Shown: piece after piece, positions 8,948 to 17,165 of the stretch
Position numbering within the stretch: the first letter of the stretch is position 1
How the letters are laid out: every line of letters starts with the position of its first letter
Assembly: GCF_009649175.1 (NCBI RefSeq)
Contig: NZ_WJPO01000033.1
Location: forward strand, 1-40,114
Source: Rhodovulum strictum
Lineage (GTDB): Bacteria > Pseudomonadota > Alphaproteobacteria > Rhodobacterales > Rhodobacteraceae
Length of the DNA: 40,114 bases
Reading direction: 5' to 3'
Made by a program: the position numbers and the translations under genes
The notes under the pieces: model-generated
Seen by the model: the letters and a program-made list of their open reading frames with translations, nothing else
Database searches by the model: none
What the model was told of the DNA's origin: nothing

Positions 8948-9370
8948 ATGATCCGCTATTCGCTCGATTGCGCCGCGGGACACCGGTTCGAAAGCTGGTT
9001 CCAGTCGGCCGATGCCTTCGACAAGCTGCATGCCGGGGGGCTCGTGGCCTGTGCGGTCTGTGGCGGCACCGATGTTTCCAAGGGCTTGATGGCCCCATCC
9101 GTCGCCACCGACCGCCCCGCGCCCGAACGCCCGCTGTCGCAACCGGCAAGCCCCGCCGAACGGGCGCTGGCCGATCTGCGCCGCCGGATCGAGACCGAAT
9201 CCGATTATGTCGGGCTGCGTTTCGCGCAAGAGGCGCGCGACATGCATGAAGGCCTGACGCCCCATCGCACGATCCATGGCGAGGCAAGGCTGGACGAGGC
9301 GAAGAAGCTGATCGAGGAGGGCGTGCCCATCGCCCCCCTGCCCTTCCCGCTTGGCCGCAAGACGAACTGA
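8948..9370 (+). CDS. DUF1178 family protein
   Basis: This 140-residue soluble protein fits DUF1178. It starts MIRYSLDCAAGHRFESWF and has a nearby CAVCGGTDV pair, so C8 with the later two cysteines and a histidine could form a small zinc ribbon. The C-terminal half is helical, with ERALADLRRRIETESDYVG and the family's closing GVPIAPLPFP. Function is unknown. The start at 8948 directly precedes the conserved opening; longer upstream reading is antisense to the peroxidase. The gene lies upstream of lysC in the same direction but 182 bases away, so it is probably transcribed separately. Confidence 0.8.
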   Translation: MIRYSLDCAAGHRFESWFQSADAFDKLHAGGLVACAVCGGTDVSKGLMAPSVATDRPAPERPLSQPASPAERALADLRRRIETESDYVGLRFAQEARDMHEGLTPHRTIHGEARLDEAKKLIEEGVPIAPLPFPLGRKTN

Positions 9371-9490
9371 CGCGGCGCCCCGTTGCGTCATCCGGCGCCG
9401 CAGTCTGCCTGCCGGCGCAAGACGATGGATCGCGCGGGCCGAACGGCCCGGCCGGGGCATCCGCCCGAGCATTCCCCGTTGCAAGCCCGC

Positions 9491-9519
9491 TTGCCCTTTG
9501 GCAGCCGCGCCCTTATGAA
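9491..9519 (+). promoter_or_regulatory. Candidate sigma-70-type promoter for lysC
   Basis: TTGCCC at 9491-9496 and TATGAA at 9514-9519 are separated by 17 bases, a good match to housekeeping promoter spacing. The -10 element is 33 bases before the lysC start codon. The call is by eye only; no transcription start data are available. Confidence 0.35.
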
Positions 9520-9552
9520 ACGCGCGGATAATTGCGGGGCACAGGGCGCCAG

Positions 9553-10791
9553 ATGCCGGTCTTGGTGATGAAATTCGGGGGCACCTCGGTTGCGGATCTG
9601 GGCCGCATCCGGAACGCTGCCGAAAAGGTCAAGCGCGAGGTCGAGCGCGGGTTCGACGTGATCGTCGTGGTCTCGGCGATGTCGGGCAAGACCAACGAAC
9701 TGGTCGGCTGGGTCGAACAGACCTCGCCGCTGTTCGATGCGCGCGAATATGATGCCGTTGTCAGTTCCGGCGAGAACGTGACCGCGGGCCTGATGGCGCT
9801 GATGCTTCAGGAAATGGATGTGCCTGCGCGCAGCTGGCAGGGCTGGCAGGTGCCGCTCAGGACGACCAGCGCCCATTCCGCCGCCCGGATCGAGGAAATC
9901 CCGCGCGCCAATATCGACCAGAAATTCGCCGAAGGCATGAAGGTCGCCGTGGTTGCCGGGTTCCAGGGCATCAGCCCCGAGGGCCGGATCACCACGCTGG
10001 GCCGCGGCGGGTCCGACACCACCGCCGTCGCCTTTGCCGCCGCCTTCGACGCAGTGCGCTGCGACATCTATACCGATGTCGATGGCGTCTATACCACCGA
10101 TCCCCGGATCGAGAGCAAGGCGCGCAGGCTTGACCGGATCGCCTTCGAGGAGATGCTGGAACTGGCGAGCCTTGGCGCCAAGGTGCTTCAGACGCGCTCG
10201 GTCGAACTGGCGATGCGCTACAAGGTGAAACTGAGGGTATTGTCGAGCTTCGAGGATACCGACGAGAATTCCGGCACGCTCGTCTGCGACGAGGAGGATA
10301 TTGTGGAACAGAACGTGGTTTCCGGCGTCGCCTATTCCCGCGACGAAGCCAAGATGACGCTGATCTCGGTCGCCGACCGCCCCGGCATCGCGGCGGCGAT
10401 CTTCGGCCCGCTGTCCAGGGCGGGCGTCAACGTGGACATGATCGTGCAGAACATCTCGGAAGAGGGGCGCACCGACATGACCTTCTCCTGCCCGGTCAAT
10501 CAGGTGGCCCGCGCCGAGGATGCGCTGACCCGCGCCAAGACGGATGGCGAGATCAATTTCCACGGGCTGGTGGCCGATACCGACGTAGCCAAGGTCTCGG
10601 TCGTGGGGATCGGCATGCGCAGCCATGCGGGCGTTGCCGCGCGCATGTTCGAGGCACTCGCCGCCGAGGGAATCAACATCAAGGTCATTGCAACCTCCGA
10701 GATCAAGATTTCCGTGCTGATCGACCGGAAATATATGGAACTTGCCGTGCAAGCTCTCCATGATGCGTTCGGACTGGACAAAGCAGCCTGA
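9553..10791 (+). CDS. lysC: Aspartate kinase
   Basis: LysC phosphorylates aspartate with ATP, the entry step to lysine, threonine and methionine synthesis. The 412-residue monofunctional enzyme opens with the amino-acid-kinase motif VMKFGGTSVAD and has VSAMSGKTNELVGW, the TLGRGGSDTTAVA nucleotide/aspartate site and TDVDGVYTTDPR. Two ACT domains follow (from about residue 265), with the effector-site elements DRPGIAAAIF and SHAGVAARMFEAL, so feedback control by lysine and/or threonine is expected. The start at 9553 gives MPVLVMKFGG, as in relatives; the upstream ribosome site is weak. ptsP follows after 11 bases, so the two form an operon. Confidence 0.95.
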   Translation: MPVLVMKFGGTSVADLGRIRNAAEKVKREVERGFDVIVVVSAMSGKTNELVGWVEQTSPLFDAREYDAVVSSGENVTAGLMALMLQEMDVPARSWQGWQVPLRTTSAHSAARIEEIPRANIDQKFAEGMKVAVVAGFQGISPEGRITTLGRGGSDTTAVAFAAAFDAVRCDIYTDVDGVYTTDPRIESKARRLDRIAFEEMLELASLGAKVLQTRSVELAMRYKVKLRVLSSFEDTDENSGTLVCDEEDIVEQNVVSGVAYSRDEAKMTLISVADRPGIAAAIFGPLSRAGVNVDMIVQNISEEGRTDMTFSCPVNQVARAEDALTRAKTDGEINFHGLVADTDVAKVSVVGIGMRSHAGVAARMFEALAAEGINIKVIATSEIKISVLIDRKYMELAVQALHDAFGLDKAA

Positions 10792-10802
10792 CGCGGGGGC
10801 AG

Positions 10803-13049
10803 ATGCCCGGACAGACCGACAGCGCAAGTCGCAGGCTGCTCGGCCGCCTGCGTGGTGCCCTAGCCGAACCCGGCGCGGGGCAGGAACGGCTTGATCGCAT
10901 CACCACCATCATCGCCGAGCAGATGGGTACCGATGTCTGCTCGATCTACCTGTTCCGCGACCCCGACACGCTGGAGCTGTGCGCCACCGAGGGGCTGAAG
11001 CGCGAGGCCGTGCACCAGACCCGGCTGCGCGTCGGCGAGGGGCTGGTGGGCCGCGTCGCCAAGACCGCGCAACCCATCAATACCGGCAACGCGCCGCAGG
11101 AACGCGGGTTCCGCTACATGCCCGAGACCGGCGAGGAGGTGCTGTCCTCTTTCCTGGGCGTGCCGATCCAGCGGCTGGGCGAACGGCTGGGGGTGCTGGT
11201 GGTGCAGTCCCGCGAGGGGCGGCAATATTCCGAGGACGAGGTCTACGCCCTCGAGGTCGTCGCCATGGTGCTGGCCGAGATGACCGAGCTTGGCGCCTTC
11301 ATCGGCGAGGGCGAGGCGCTGGCCGCGCTGCACCAGCGCCCGGTCATGTTCCACGGCACCGTCGGGCAAGAGGGCGTGGCTGTGGGCCACGCCTGGCTGC
11401 ACGAACCCCGCGTCGTCGTCACCAACCCGATCGCCGACGACCCCGAAAAGGAACTGGCCCGGCTTGGCGAGGCGGTCGACCGGCTGCGCGTCACCGTGGA
11501 CGAGATGCTGAGTTCGGCCCCACTGGGCGACAAGGACCAGTTGCAGGTTCTGGAAGCCTATCGGATGTTCGCCAATTCGCGCGGATGGAAGCGGCGGATG
11601 GAAGAGGACATCGCGCGCGGCCTGTCGGCCGAGGCGGCGGTGGAAAAGGAACAATCCGTCGCCCGCGCCCGGATGCAGACGGTGCCCGACCCCTATCTGC
11701 GCGAGCGGCTGCATGACCTTGACGACCTGTCGAACCGGCTGTTGCGCATCCTGACCGGCCAGGGCGAGCGGACCGGCGCCGAGCGCCCCGCCGATCCGAT
11801 CCTGATCGCACGCAATATCGGGCCCGGCGAATTGCTGGAATATGGCCGCGCGCTCAAGGGGATCGTGCTGGAAGAAGGCTCGGTCGGCAGCCATGCCGCC
11901 ATCGTGGCCCGCGCCTTTGCGATTCCGCTGGTGCTGCAAGCCAGCCGGATCACCACCGAGGCGCTGAACGGCGATCCGATCCTGCTGGATGGCGAACAGG
12001 GCATCGTCCATCTGCGCCCCGAGGAAACAGTGGCCGCCGCCTTTCGTGACAAGATGGCGATGCAGGCCAAGGCGCAGAAGCGCTATGCCGCGATCCGCAA
12101 GGAACCTGCGATCACGCTGTGCGGCCAGCGCATCGCGCTGCACATGAATGCCGGGCTGATGGCCGAACTGCCCTCGCTGGAAAGCTCGGGCGCCGAGGGC
12201 GTGGGCCTGTTCCGCACCGAATTGCAGTTCCTCGTCCGCTCCAAGGTGCCGCGCCGCAGCGAACTGGCCGCGCTTTACGCCCGCGTGATCGACGCCTCCG
12301 ACGGCAAGCGCGTGGCCTTCCGCACGCTCGATATCGGCTCGGACAAGGTGCTGTCCTACATGAAGCCGCAGGAGGAACCGAACCCGGCGCTGGGCTGGCG
12401 GGCGATCCGGGTGGGGCTGGACCGGCCCGGCATGATGCGGATGCAGTTGCAGGCGCTGATCCGGGCCGCGAACGGGCGGCCGCTGACGGTGATGTTCCCC
12501 TTCGTCGCCCAGCTTGAGGAGTTCCGCGCCGCGCGCGACCATCTGCTGCGCGAGCTTGACCGCGAGGAACGGCTGGGCCGCGTCCTGCCCGAGCGGGTCG
12601 ATATCGGCGCCATGCTGGAAACCCCCTCGATGGCCTTTGCCCCGCGCCAGTTCTTCGAGGAGGCCGATTTCATCTCGATCGGAGGCAATGACCTGAAACA
12701 GTTCTTCTTTGCCGCCGACCGCGAGAACGAGCGGGTTCGGCGGCGTTACGACACGCTGAATGTCAGCTTCCTGACCTTCCTCGAACAGATCGTGCGGCGC
12801 TGCGACGAGACGGAAACGCCGCTGTCCTTCTGCGGCGAGGATGCCGGGCGCCCGGTCGAGGCGCTGTGCCTTGCCGCCATCGGGTTCCGGGCCTTGTCGA
12901 TGCGCCCTGCCTCGATCGGGCCTGTCAAGCATCTGTTGCGCAAGAGCGATCTGTCCGAGGCCCGCGCCGTGATAGACGCGGCCCGCGCCACGGGGGCGCA
13001 ATCTGTCCGCCCGGCGGTGATGGACTGGCTCAGGCGCCGGGGCGAGTGA
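10803..13049 (+). CDS. ptsP: Nitrogen-PTS enzyme I (PEP-protein phosphotransferase)
   Basis: PtsP autophosphorylates from PEP and passes phosphate to NPr, starting the regulatory nitrogen phosphotransferase chain. The 748-residue protein has an N-terminal GAF domain (about residues 20-165), then the enzyme I N-domain with the phosphorylated histidine H364 in GSVGSHAAIVARAF, and a C-terminal PEP-binding barrel with GVGLFRTELQF, FRTLDIGSDK, DFISIGGNDLKQFFF and the catalytic-cysteine motif FCGEDAG. It lies 11 bases after lysC. Its stop falls inside the end of the convergent MFS gene, so the two genes overlap by 20 bases. Confidence 0.93.
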   Translation: MPGQTDSASRRLLGRLRGALAEPGAGQERLDRITTIIAEQMGTDVCSIYLFRDPDTLELCATEGLKREAVHQTRLRVGEGLVGRVAKTAQPINTGNAPQERGFRYMPETGEEVLSSFLGVPIQRLGERLGVLVVQSREGRQYSEDEVYALEVVAMVLAEMTELGAFIGEGEALAALHQRPVMFHGTVGQEGVAVGHAWLHEPRVVVTNPIADDPEKELARLGEAVDRLRVTVDEMLSSAPLGDKDQLQVLEAYRMFANSRGWKRRMEEDIARGLSAEAAVEKEQSVARARMQTVPDPYLRERLHDLDDLSNRLLRILTGQGERTGAERPADPILIARNIGPGELLEYGRALKGIVLEEGSVGSHAAIVARAFAIPLVLQASRITTEALNGDPILLDGEQGIVHLRPEETVAAAFRDKMAMQAKAQKRYAAIRKEPAITLCGQRIALHMNAGLMAELPSLESSGAEGVGLFRTELQFLVRSKVPRRSELAALYARVIDASDGKRVAFRTLDIGSDKVLSYMKPQEEPNPALGWRAIRVGLDRPGMMRMQLQALIRAANGRPLTVMFPFVAQLEEFRAARDHLLRELDREERLGRVLPERVDIGAMLETPSMAFAPRQFFEEADFISIGGNDLKQFFFAADRENERVRRRYDTLNVSFLTFLEQIVRRCDETETPLSFCGEDAGRPVEALCLAAIGFRALSMRPASIGPVKHLLRKSDLSEARAVIDAARATGAQSVRPAVMDWLRRRGE

Positions 13050-14301
13050 TCCCCTGGCGTGCCCGAACCGGTCCCAGGCCGGACAGGATCGTTTCGTTCC
13101 CCTTCTCGGGATGGCGCGGGATCAGCAGCGCCAGCGCGATCGACACCGCCGCCATGCCAGCCGCCAGCAGGAACACCCCGCCCGGCGAGGTGACCCACAG
13201 ATAGCCCAGCGCCGCGGGCAGGAAGACCGCTGCGATATGGTTGATGGTAAAGGCCACCGCCGCAGTGGGGGCAATGTCGCCCGGATCGGCGATCTTCTGG
13301 AAATAGGTCTTCAGTGCAAGGGCCAGCGCAAAGAACAGGTGATCCAGCACATAAAGCGCCGCAGCCAGCAGCACCCCCCAGCCGAACCAGTAGATCCCGC
13401 CATAGGCCAGGAACACCGCCGTCAGCCCCGCATATTCAAAGACCAGCGCGCGCCGTTCCCCCCATTTCGCCACCGCCCGCCCCAATAGCGGCGCCGCGGC
13501 CATGTTGGCGAGGAAATTGATCATGAAAAGCGCGGTCAGTTCATGCACCTCGAAGCCGAATTTCTCGACCATCATGAAGGCCGCGAACACGACAAAGATC
13601 TGCCGCCGCGCGCCCGACATGAATTGCAGCGCGTAGTAAAGCCAATAGCGCCGCCGCAGCACCAGCCGCCTGAGTTGCGGGTTCGGCGCCTCGAATTGCG
13701 GATAGGCGATCAGGCAGAAGATTGCGACCAGCGCGGTAAATCCCCCCGCCGTCAGGTAGACGAAATTGTAGGACAGATCGAACGCCTTCCAGGTCACCAC
13801 CAACAGCCCATAGGCAATCAGCGAGGCCGCCGAGCCCGCCGCCAGCAACCAGCCCAGCACCTGCGGCGCGCGATCCTTGGGGATCCATTGCAGTTGCAGC
13901 GACTGGTTGACTGTCTCGAAATAGTGGAACCCGATCGAACTGATCAGCGTCACCGCCAGAAGCCCGCCGAGCGAGGGGAACCAGGCGGTGACCGCCGTCG
14001 CCACCCCCAGCATCACCAGCGAGATCAGCCCCAACACCTGTTCGCGCATGAACAGGATCAGCGCGATCACGCCGACTGCCAGAAAGCCGGGAATTTCGCG
14101 CACCGTATGCAGCCAGCCGATCTCGACCCCGGTGAACCCCGCCGCCTCGATTACGAAATTGTTCAGCAGCGCCGACCAGGTGGCAAAAGCCACGGGCATC
14201 GCAAAGGCCATCACGAACAACAGGCTGACCGGCCGCCGCCAGAGCGGCAGCGCGGCAGCATCCTCCAGCGGGAACGGCGACAGGCGGAACGGGCGGATCA
14301 T
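13030..14301 (-). CDS. MFS-type membrane transporter
   Basis: This 423-residue polytopic protein has about 12 hydrophobic helices in two halves and a basic cytoplasmic loop (RRLVLRRRYW) near the middle, the layout of a major facilitator carrier. The start at 14301 (MIRPFRLSP) is chosen because it opens directly onto the first amphipathic region and has GGCAGGGC upstream. It follows a heme-type TonB-dependent receptor after 74 bases on the same strand, so it may move the same ligand or a degradation product, but the substrate is not visible in the sequence. Its 3' end overlaps ptsP by 20 bases in the convergent direction. Confidence 0.75.
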   Translation of the reverse strand: MIRPFRLSPFPLEDAAALPLWRRPVSLLFVMAFAMPVAFATWSALLNNFVIEAAGFTGVEIGWLHTVREIPGFLAVGVIALILFMREQVLGLISLVMLGVATAVTAWFPSLGGLLAVTLISSIGFHYFETVNQSLQLQWIPKDRAPQVLGWLLAAGSAASLIAYGLLVVTWKAFDLSYNFVYLTAGGFTALVAIFCLIAYPQFEAPNPQLRRLVLRRRYWLYYALQFMSGARRQIFVVFAAFMMVEKFGFEVHELTALFMINFLANMAAAPLLGRAVAKWGERRALVFEYAGLTAVFLAYGGIYWFGWGVLLAAALYVLDHLFFALALALKTYFQKIADPGDIAPTAAVAFTINHIAAVFLPAALGYLWVTSPGGVFLLAAGMAAVSIALALLIPRHPEKGNETILSGLGPVRARQGITRPGA

Positions 14302-14375
14302 GCCCTGCCATAGCCCCCCGCCCCGGTCTTGGCGAGGGGAATCCGGTTTGCAGCCCGTGCCCCGGGGCAATCCGG

Positions 14376-16343
14376 TCAGAACGTGAAGGTCGTCGAGATC
14401 GAGACGCTGCGGCCCGATTGTTCCAGACCGTTGGGATAGATCGTGTAGCCCCGGTCGAACACGTTATCGATACCGACCCGCAGCACCATGTCACCCAAAG
14501 GCCCCGCCCCCGGCGCCCATGTCGCGTAAAGGTCGAGCAGTTCGTAGCTGTCCCCGGGCGTGCCCGCCGCGGGCACCCTGTCCTGCCGCTTGGCAAAGGT
14601 GGCGCGCGCCCCCAGTTCCAGCCCCGCCATCGGGCGCAGGCCGAAACTTGCGGTCAGCCGGTCCTGCGGGATCGCGCCCAGCCATTGGCCATCGTCGCGC
14701 TGACCCCGCGCGATGCCAAGCCCCGCGCCGATGAACCAGTCCTGCGCGTCGTAATCCAGCTCCGCCTCGACGCCCCAGAGCTTGCCGTCCGCATTGTCGA
14801 AATTCGTGGTGCCCCCGGGGATGTTGACGACCTGCTCGATGTAATTGTCCACATCCGCGTGATAGGCGTTGACCGAGAAAGCCAGCCGGTCGCCCTCGCG
14901 CCAGAGCCCGCCGCGCTCGAACCGTGCGCCGATCTCGATCTGGGTGGATTCCTCGGGCTCCAGATCCGGGTTCGGCACGAAGAAATTGCCCGGGAAATGC
15001 ATCCCGCTGTTGTAAAGCTCGGTCAGCGATGGCGCGCGATAGGCCCGTGCAAGGTTGCCGTAGATCTGCCAGTCGGCGGTGGGGCGGTAGCTGAGCCCGA
15101 TCCGCGGCGACCAGAATTCGTTGCTGACATCCTGCAATCCGGCGCCGTCGGGCTTGCGCTCGTAGCGGTCGAAGCGCAGCCCCGCGATCAGGTCGAGGCC
15201 GGGCGCCAGCTTGGCCGTCGCCTCGGCAAAGGCGCCGAAGGTTGTCGCCTCGGCATCGGGGAAGGCGGGGCGCGGCGCGCCGTTGCGCAGCCCCTCCTGG
15301 GTGTCGCGAAGCGCCGACAGCCCGTAGACCAGTTCGACCGGCAGGCCAAGATCCAGCTTCGAGCGGTTCGTGATCTCCAGCCCCAGCGTGTCATAGCGCG
15401 TCTCGTCGCGGCGCGGCGCGGACACGCGGTCTTCGGTGATCTTCAGCCAATCGGCATGGAACAGCACCGACATATCCACCAGTTCCGAGCCCTCGGGCGC
15501 ATAGTCCCAACTCAGCCGCAGGTTTCGCGTCCGCGCCTCGCGGTCGACCAACGGGTTCGAGGCGGTCGGGATGCCGTTCGAATTCGCCGCCGTCTGGCCG
15601 TCATCCCCGAAGGCCGAATAGCTGAACTCCAGCCGGTTGCCCTCGGTCGGCTGATAGCCGATCTTCACCATCCCGCTTGTCTGGTCGATCTGCGAGAACG
15701 GGATCGCGTTGCCCGAACCGTCTTTCAGATCGGCCCCGATATTCCGTCCGCCCAGGAACAGCAGCGCATCCCAGTCGCCCCAATCGGCAAAGACCGTGGT
15801 CGAGCCGTTCCATTGCTGCCCGTTCGAGGTGTAGCCCAGCTTGATCCGCGCCCCGATGGTCTGGCCGGGGGCCAGCAGATCGGCGGCATCGACCGTCTCG
15901 AACGCGATCACCCCGCCCAGCGCACCCGAGCCATACAGCGTGGACCCGCCACCGCGCACCACCTCGACCCGGCGCAACAGGTCGGGGTCGATGAAGAACC
16001 GCCCGCGATGGCCCTGGTTGTAGTTGAACCGCCCGCCATCGAAGCGCAGCACGATCTGCTGATCGCGGAAGCCGCGGATATTCGGCTCCTGCGAGATCGC
16101 GCGCGGACCGCCATAGATCGTGACGCCGGGCATGTCGCCGATCAAGCTCTGGATGTCGCTGGCCTGGCGGTTCTGAAGCTCCTCGCCCGCCCGCACCGAG
16201 GCGGAAACCGGTGTGTCCAGCAACGCGCGCTGGTCGCGAAACGCGGTTTCCAGAAAGATCGGGTCAAGGACAAAGGTATTGTCCTGAGCCACGGCCCCGC
16301 TGGCGGCAATGGTGGCGGCAATCGAAATGGCGGTCCGGCGCAT
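14376..16343 (-). CDS. TonB-dependent outer-membrane receptor, heme/hemoglobin type
   Basis: This 655-residue receptor has a signal peptide (about 1-19), a plug domain with VTIYGGPRAIS, NIRGFRDQQIVLR and EVVRGGGSTLYGSGALGGVI, and a 22-strand barrel ending in the usual terminal phenylalanine (STTFTF). Within the barrel, YRAPSLTELY and NPDLEPEES bracket H449 in GMHFPG. This matches the FRAP/NPNL box with the heme-liganding histidine of heme and hemoglobin receptors (HmuR/HemR group), so heme uptake is the best call. The ribosome site GAGGGATC sits directly before the ATG. No TonB, heme ABC transporter or heme oxygenase gene is nearby; an MFS carrier follows. Confidence 0.85.
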   Translation of the reverse strand: MRRTAISIAATIAASGAVAQDNTFVLDPIFLETAFRDQRALLDTPVSASVRAGEELQNRQASDIQSLIGDMPGVTIYGGPRAISQEPNIRGFRDQQIVLRFDGGRFNYNQGHRGRFFIDPDLLRRVEVVRGGGSTLYGSGALGGVIAFETVDAADLLAPGQTIGARIKLGYTSNGQQWNGSTTVFADWGDWDALLFLGGRNIGADLKDGSGNAIPFSQIDQTSGMVKIGYQPTEGNRLEFSYSAFGDDGQTAANSNGIPTASNPLVDREARTRNLRLSWDYAPEGSELVDMSVLFHADWLKITEDRVSAPRRDETRYDTLGLEITNRSKLDLGLPVELVYGLSALRDTQEGLRNGAPRPAFPDAEATTFGAFAEATAKLAPGLDLIAGLRFDRYERKPDGAGLQDVSNEFWSPRIGLSYRPTADWQIYGNLARAYRAPSLTELYNSGMHFPGNFFVPNPDLEPEESTQIEIGARFERGGLWREGDRLAFSVNAYHADVDNYIEQVVNIPGGTTNFDNADGKLWGVEAELDYDAQDWFIGAGLGIARGQRDDGQWLGAIPQDRLTASFGLRPMAGLELGARATFAKRQDRVPAAGTPGDSYELLDLYATWAPGAGPLGDMVLRVGIDNVFDRGYTIYPNGLEQSGRSVSISTTFTF

Positions 16344-16519
16344 GATCCCTCGCGTTCTGGCTGGTTGCGCGTGGCCTGCCGACGGGTGGGACGCTGATCC
16401 TGATGCTGTTAATATAGCCTACAGAAGGGATCAAGTATTGCCAACCCCTCACATTGCCGCCAGCCCCCTTGCGCGGGCGGCGCGTTCGGCCGACAGCTTG
16501 GCGAACAAGGGGGATGGCG

Positions 16520-17143
16520 ATGCTCGACGGGATCATGCGCCGGCTGATCGACCCGCCGCTCGACCGGGCGGGCCGGGCGCTGGCCGCGCGCGGGGTGACG
16601 GCGGATTCGGTGACGCTGGCCGGGCTGGCGCTGGGGCTGGTGGCGGCGGGGTTGATTGCGCTGGGGCTGACGCTGCTGGCGCTGCTGCCGCTTCTGGCCA
16701 GCCGTCTGGCCGACGGGCTGGACGGCGCGGTGGCGCGCGCCAGCCGCAAGACCGATTTCGGCGGCTTTCTCGATATCGTCAGCGATTTCCTTTTCTACGG
16801 CGCGGTGCCGCTGGGCTTCGTGCTGCTCGACCCGGCGGCGAACGGGGCGGCAGGCGCGTTCCTGCTGCTCAGCTTCTATGTCAACGGGGCAAGCTTTCTG
16901 GGTTTCGCCATCCTGGCCGAGCGGCGCCGGATGGAAACCCGCGCGCGGGGGGTGAAATCGCTCTATTTCACCGGCGGCCTGCTGGAGGGGACCGAAACCA
17001 TCGCCTTCTTCGTCGCACTCTGCCTCTGGCCGGGCTGGTTCGCGCCACTGGCCTGGGGTTTCGGCGCGCTGTGCTTCGTCACCGCGGGCGCGCGGGTGCT
17101 GCTGGCCCGCCGGGTGTTCCCCCCCGAAGGCGACCGGCGCTGA
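16520..17143 (+). CDS. CDP-alcohol phosphatidyltransferase family enzyme
   Basis: This 207-residue membrane enzyme transfers a phosphatidyl or related group from a CDP-linked donor to an alcohol. The catalytic motif D-x2-DG-x2-AR-x8-G-x3-D-x3-D is complete (DGLDGAVAR, then GGFLDIVSD). Several hydrophobic helices surround it. The precise product (phosphatidylglycerophosphate, phosphatidylserine or another lipid head group) cannot be told. The start at 16520 has AAGGGGG at a good distance; an ATG six bases earlier abuts that site. It is divergent from the heme receptor across 176 bases, and its stop lies 22 bases from that of the convergent PPDK-like gene. Confidence 0.85.
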   Translation: MLDGIMRRLIDPPLDRAGRALAARGVTADSVTLAGLALGLVAAGLIALGLTLLALLPLLASRLADGLDGAVARASRKTDFGGFLDIVSDFLFYGAVPLGFVLLDPAANGAAGAFLLLSFYVNGASFLGFAILAERRRMETRARGVKSLYFTGGLLEGTETIAFFVALCLWPGWFAPLAWGFGALCFVTAGARVLLARRVFPPEGDRR

Positions 17144-17165
17144 CCACCGGCAAGCCACTGCATGA

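Noticed and set aside
10860-13001. Long open frame antisense to ptsP (about 700 codons)
   Set aside because: High third-position G+C keeps the opposite strand open. The translation is rich in His, Gln, Arg and Gly with no motif, while the plus frame is a complete PtsP.
14418-16397. Long plus-strand open frame over the TonB-dependent receptor
   Set aside because: No recognisable domain or ribosome site; the minus frame has a signal peptide, plug, barrel and C-terminal Phe.
16395-16433. TGATCC ... GGATCA as a true iron-regulator palindrome
   Set aside because: The arms are separated by 27 bases, too far for the Fur, Irr or RirA sites I know. It is kept only as a weak comment on an A/T-rich promoter patch.
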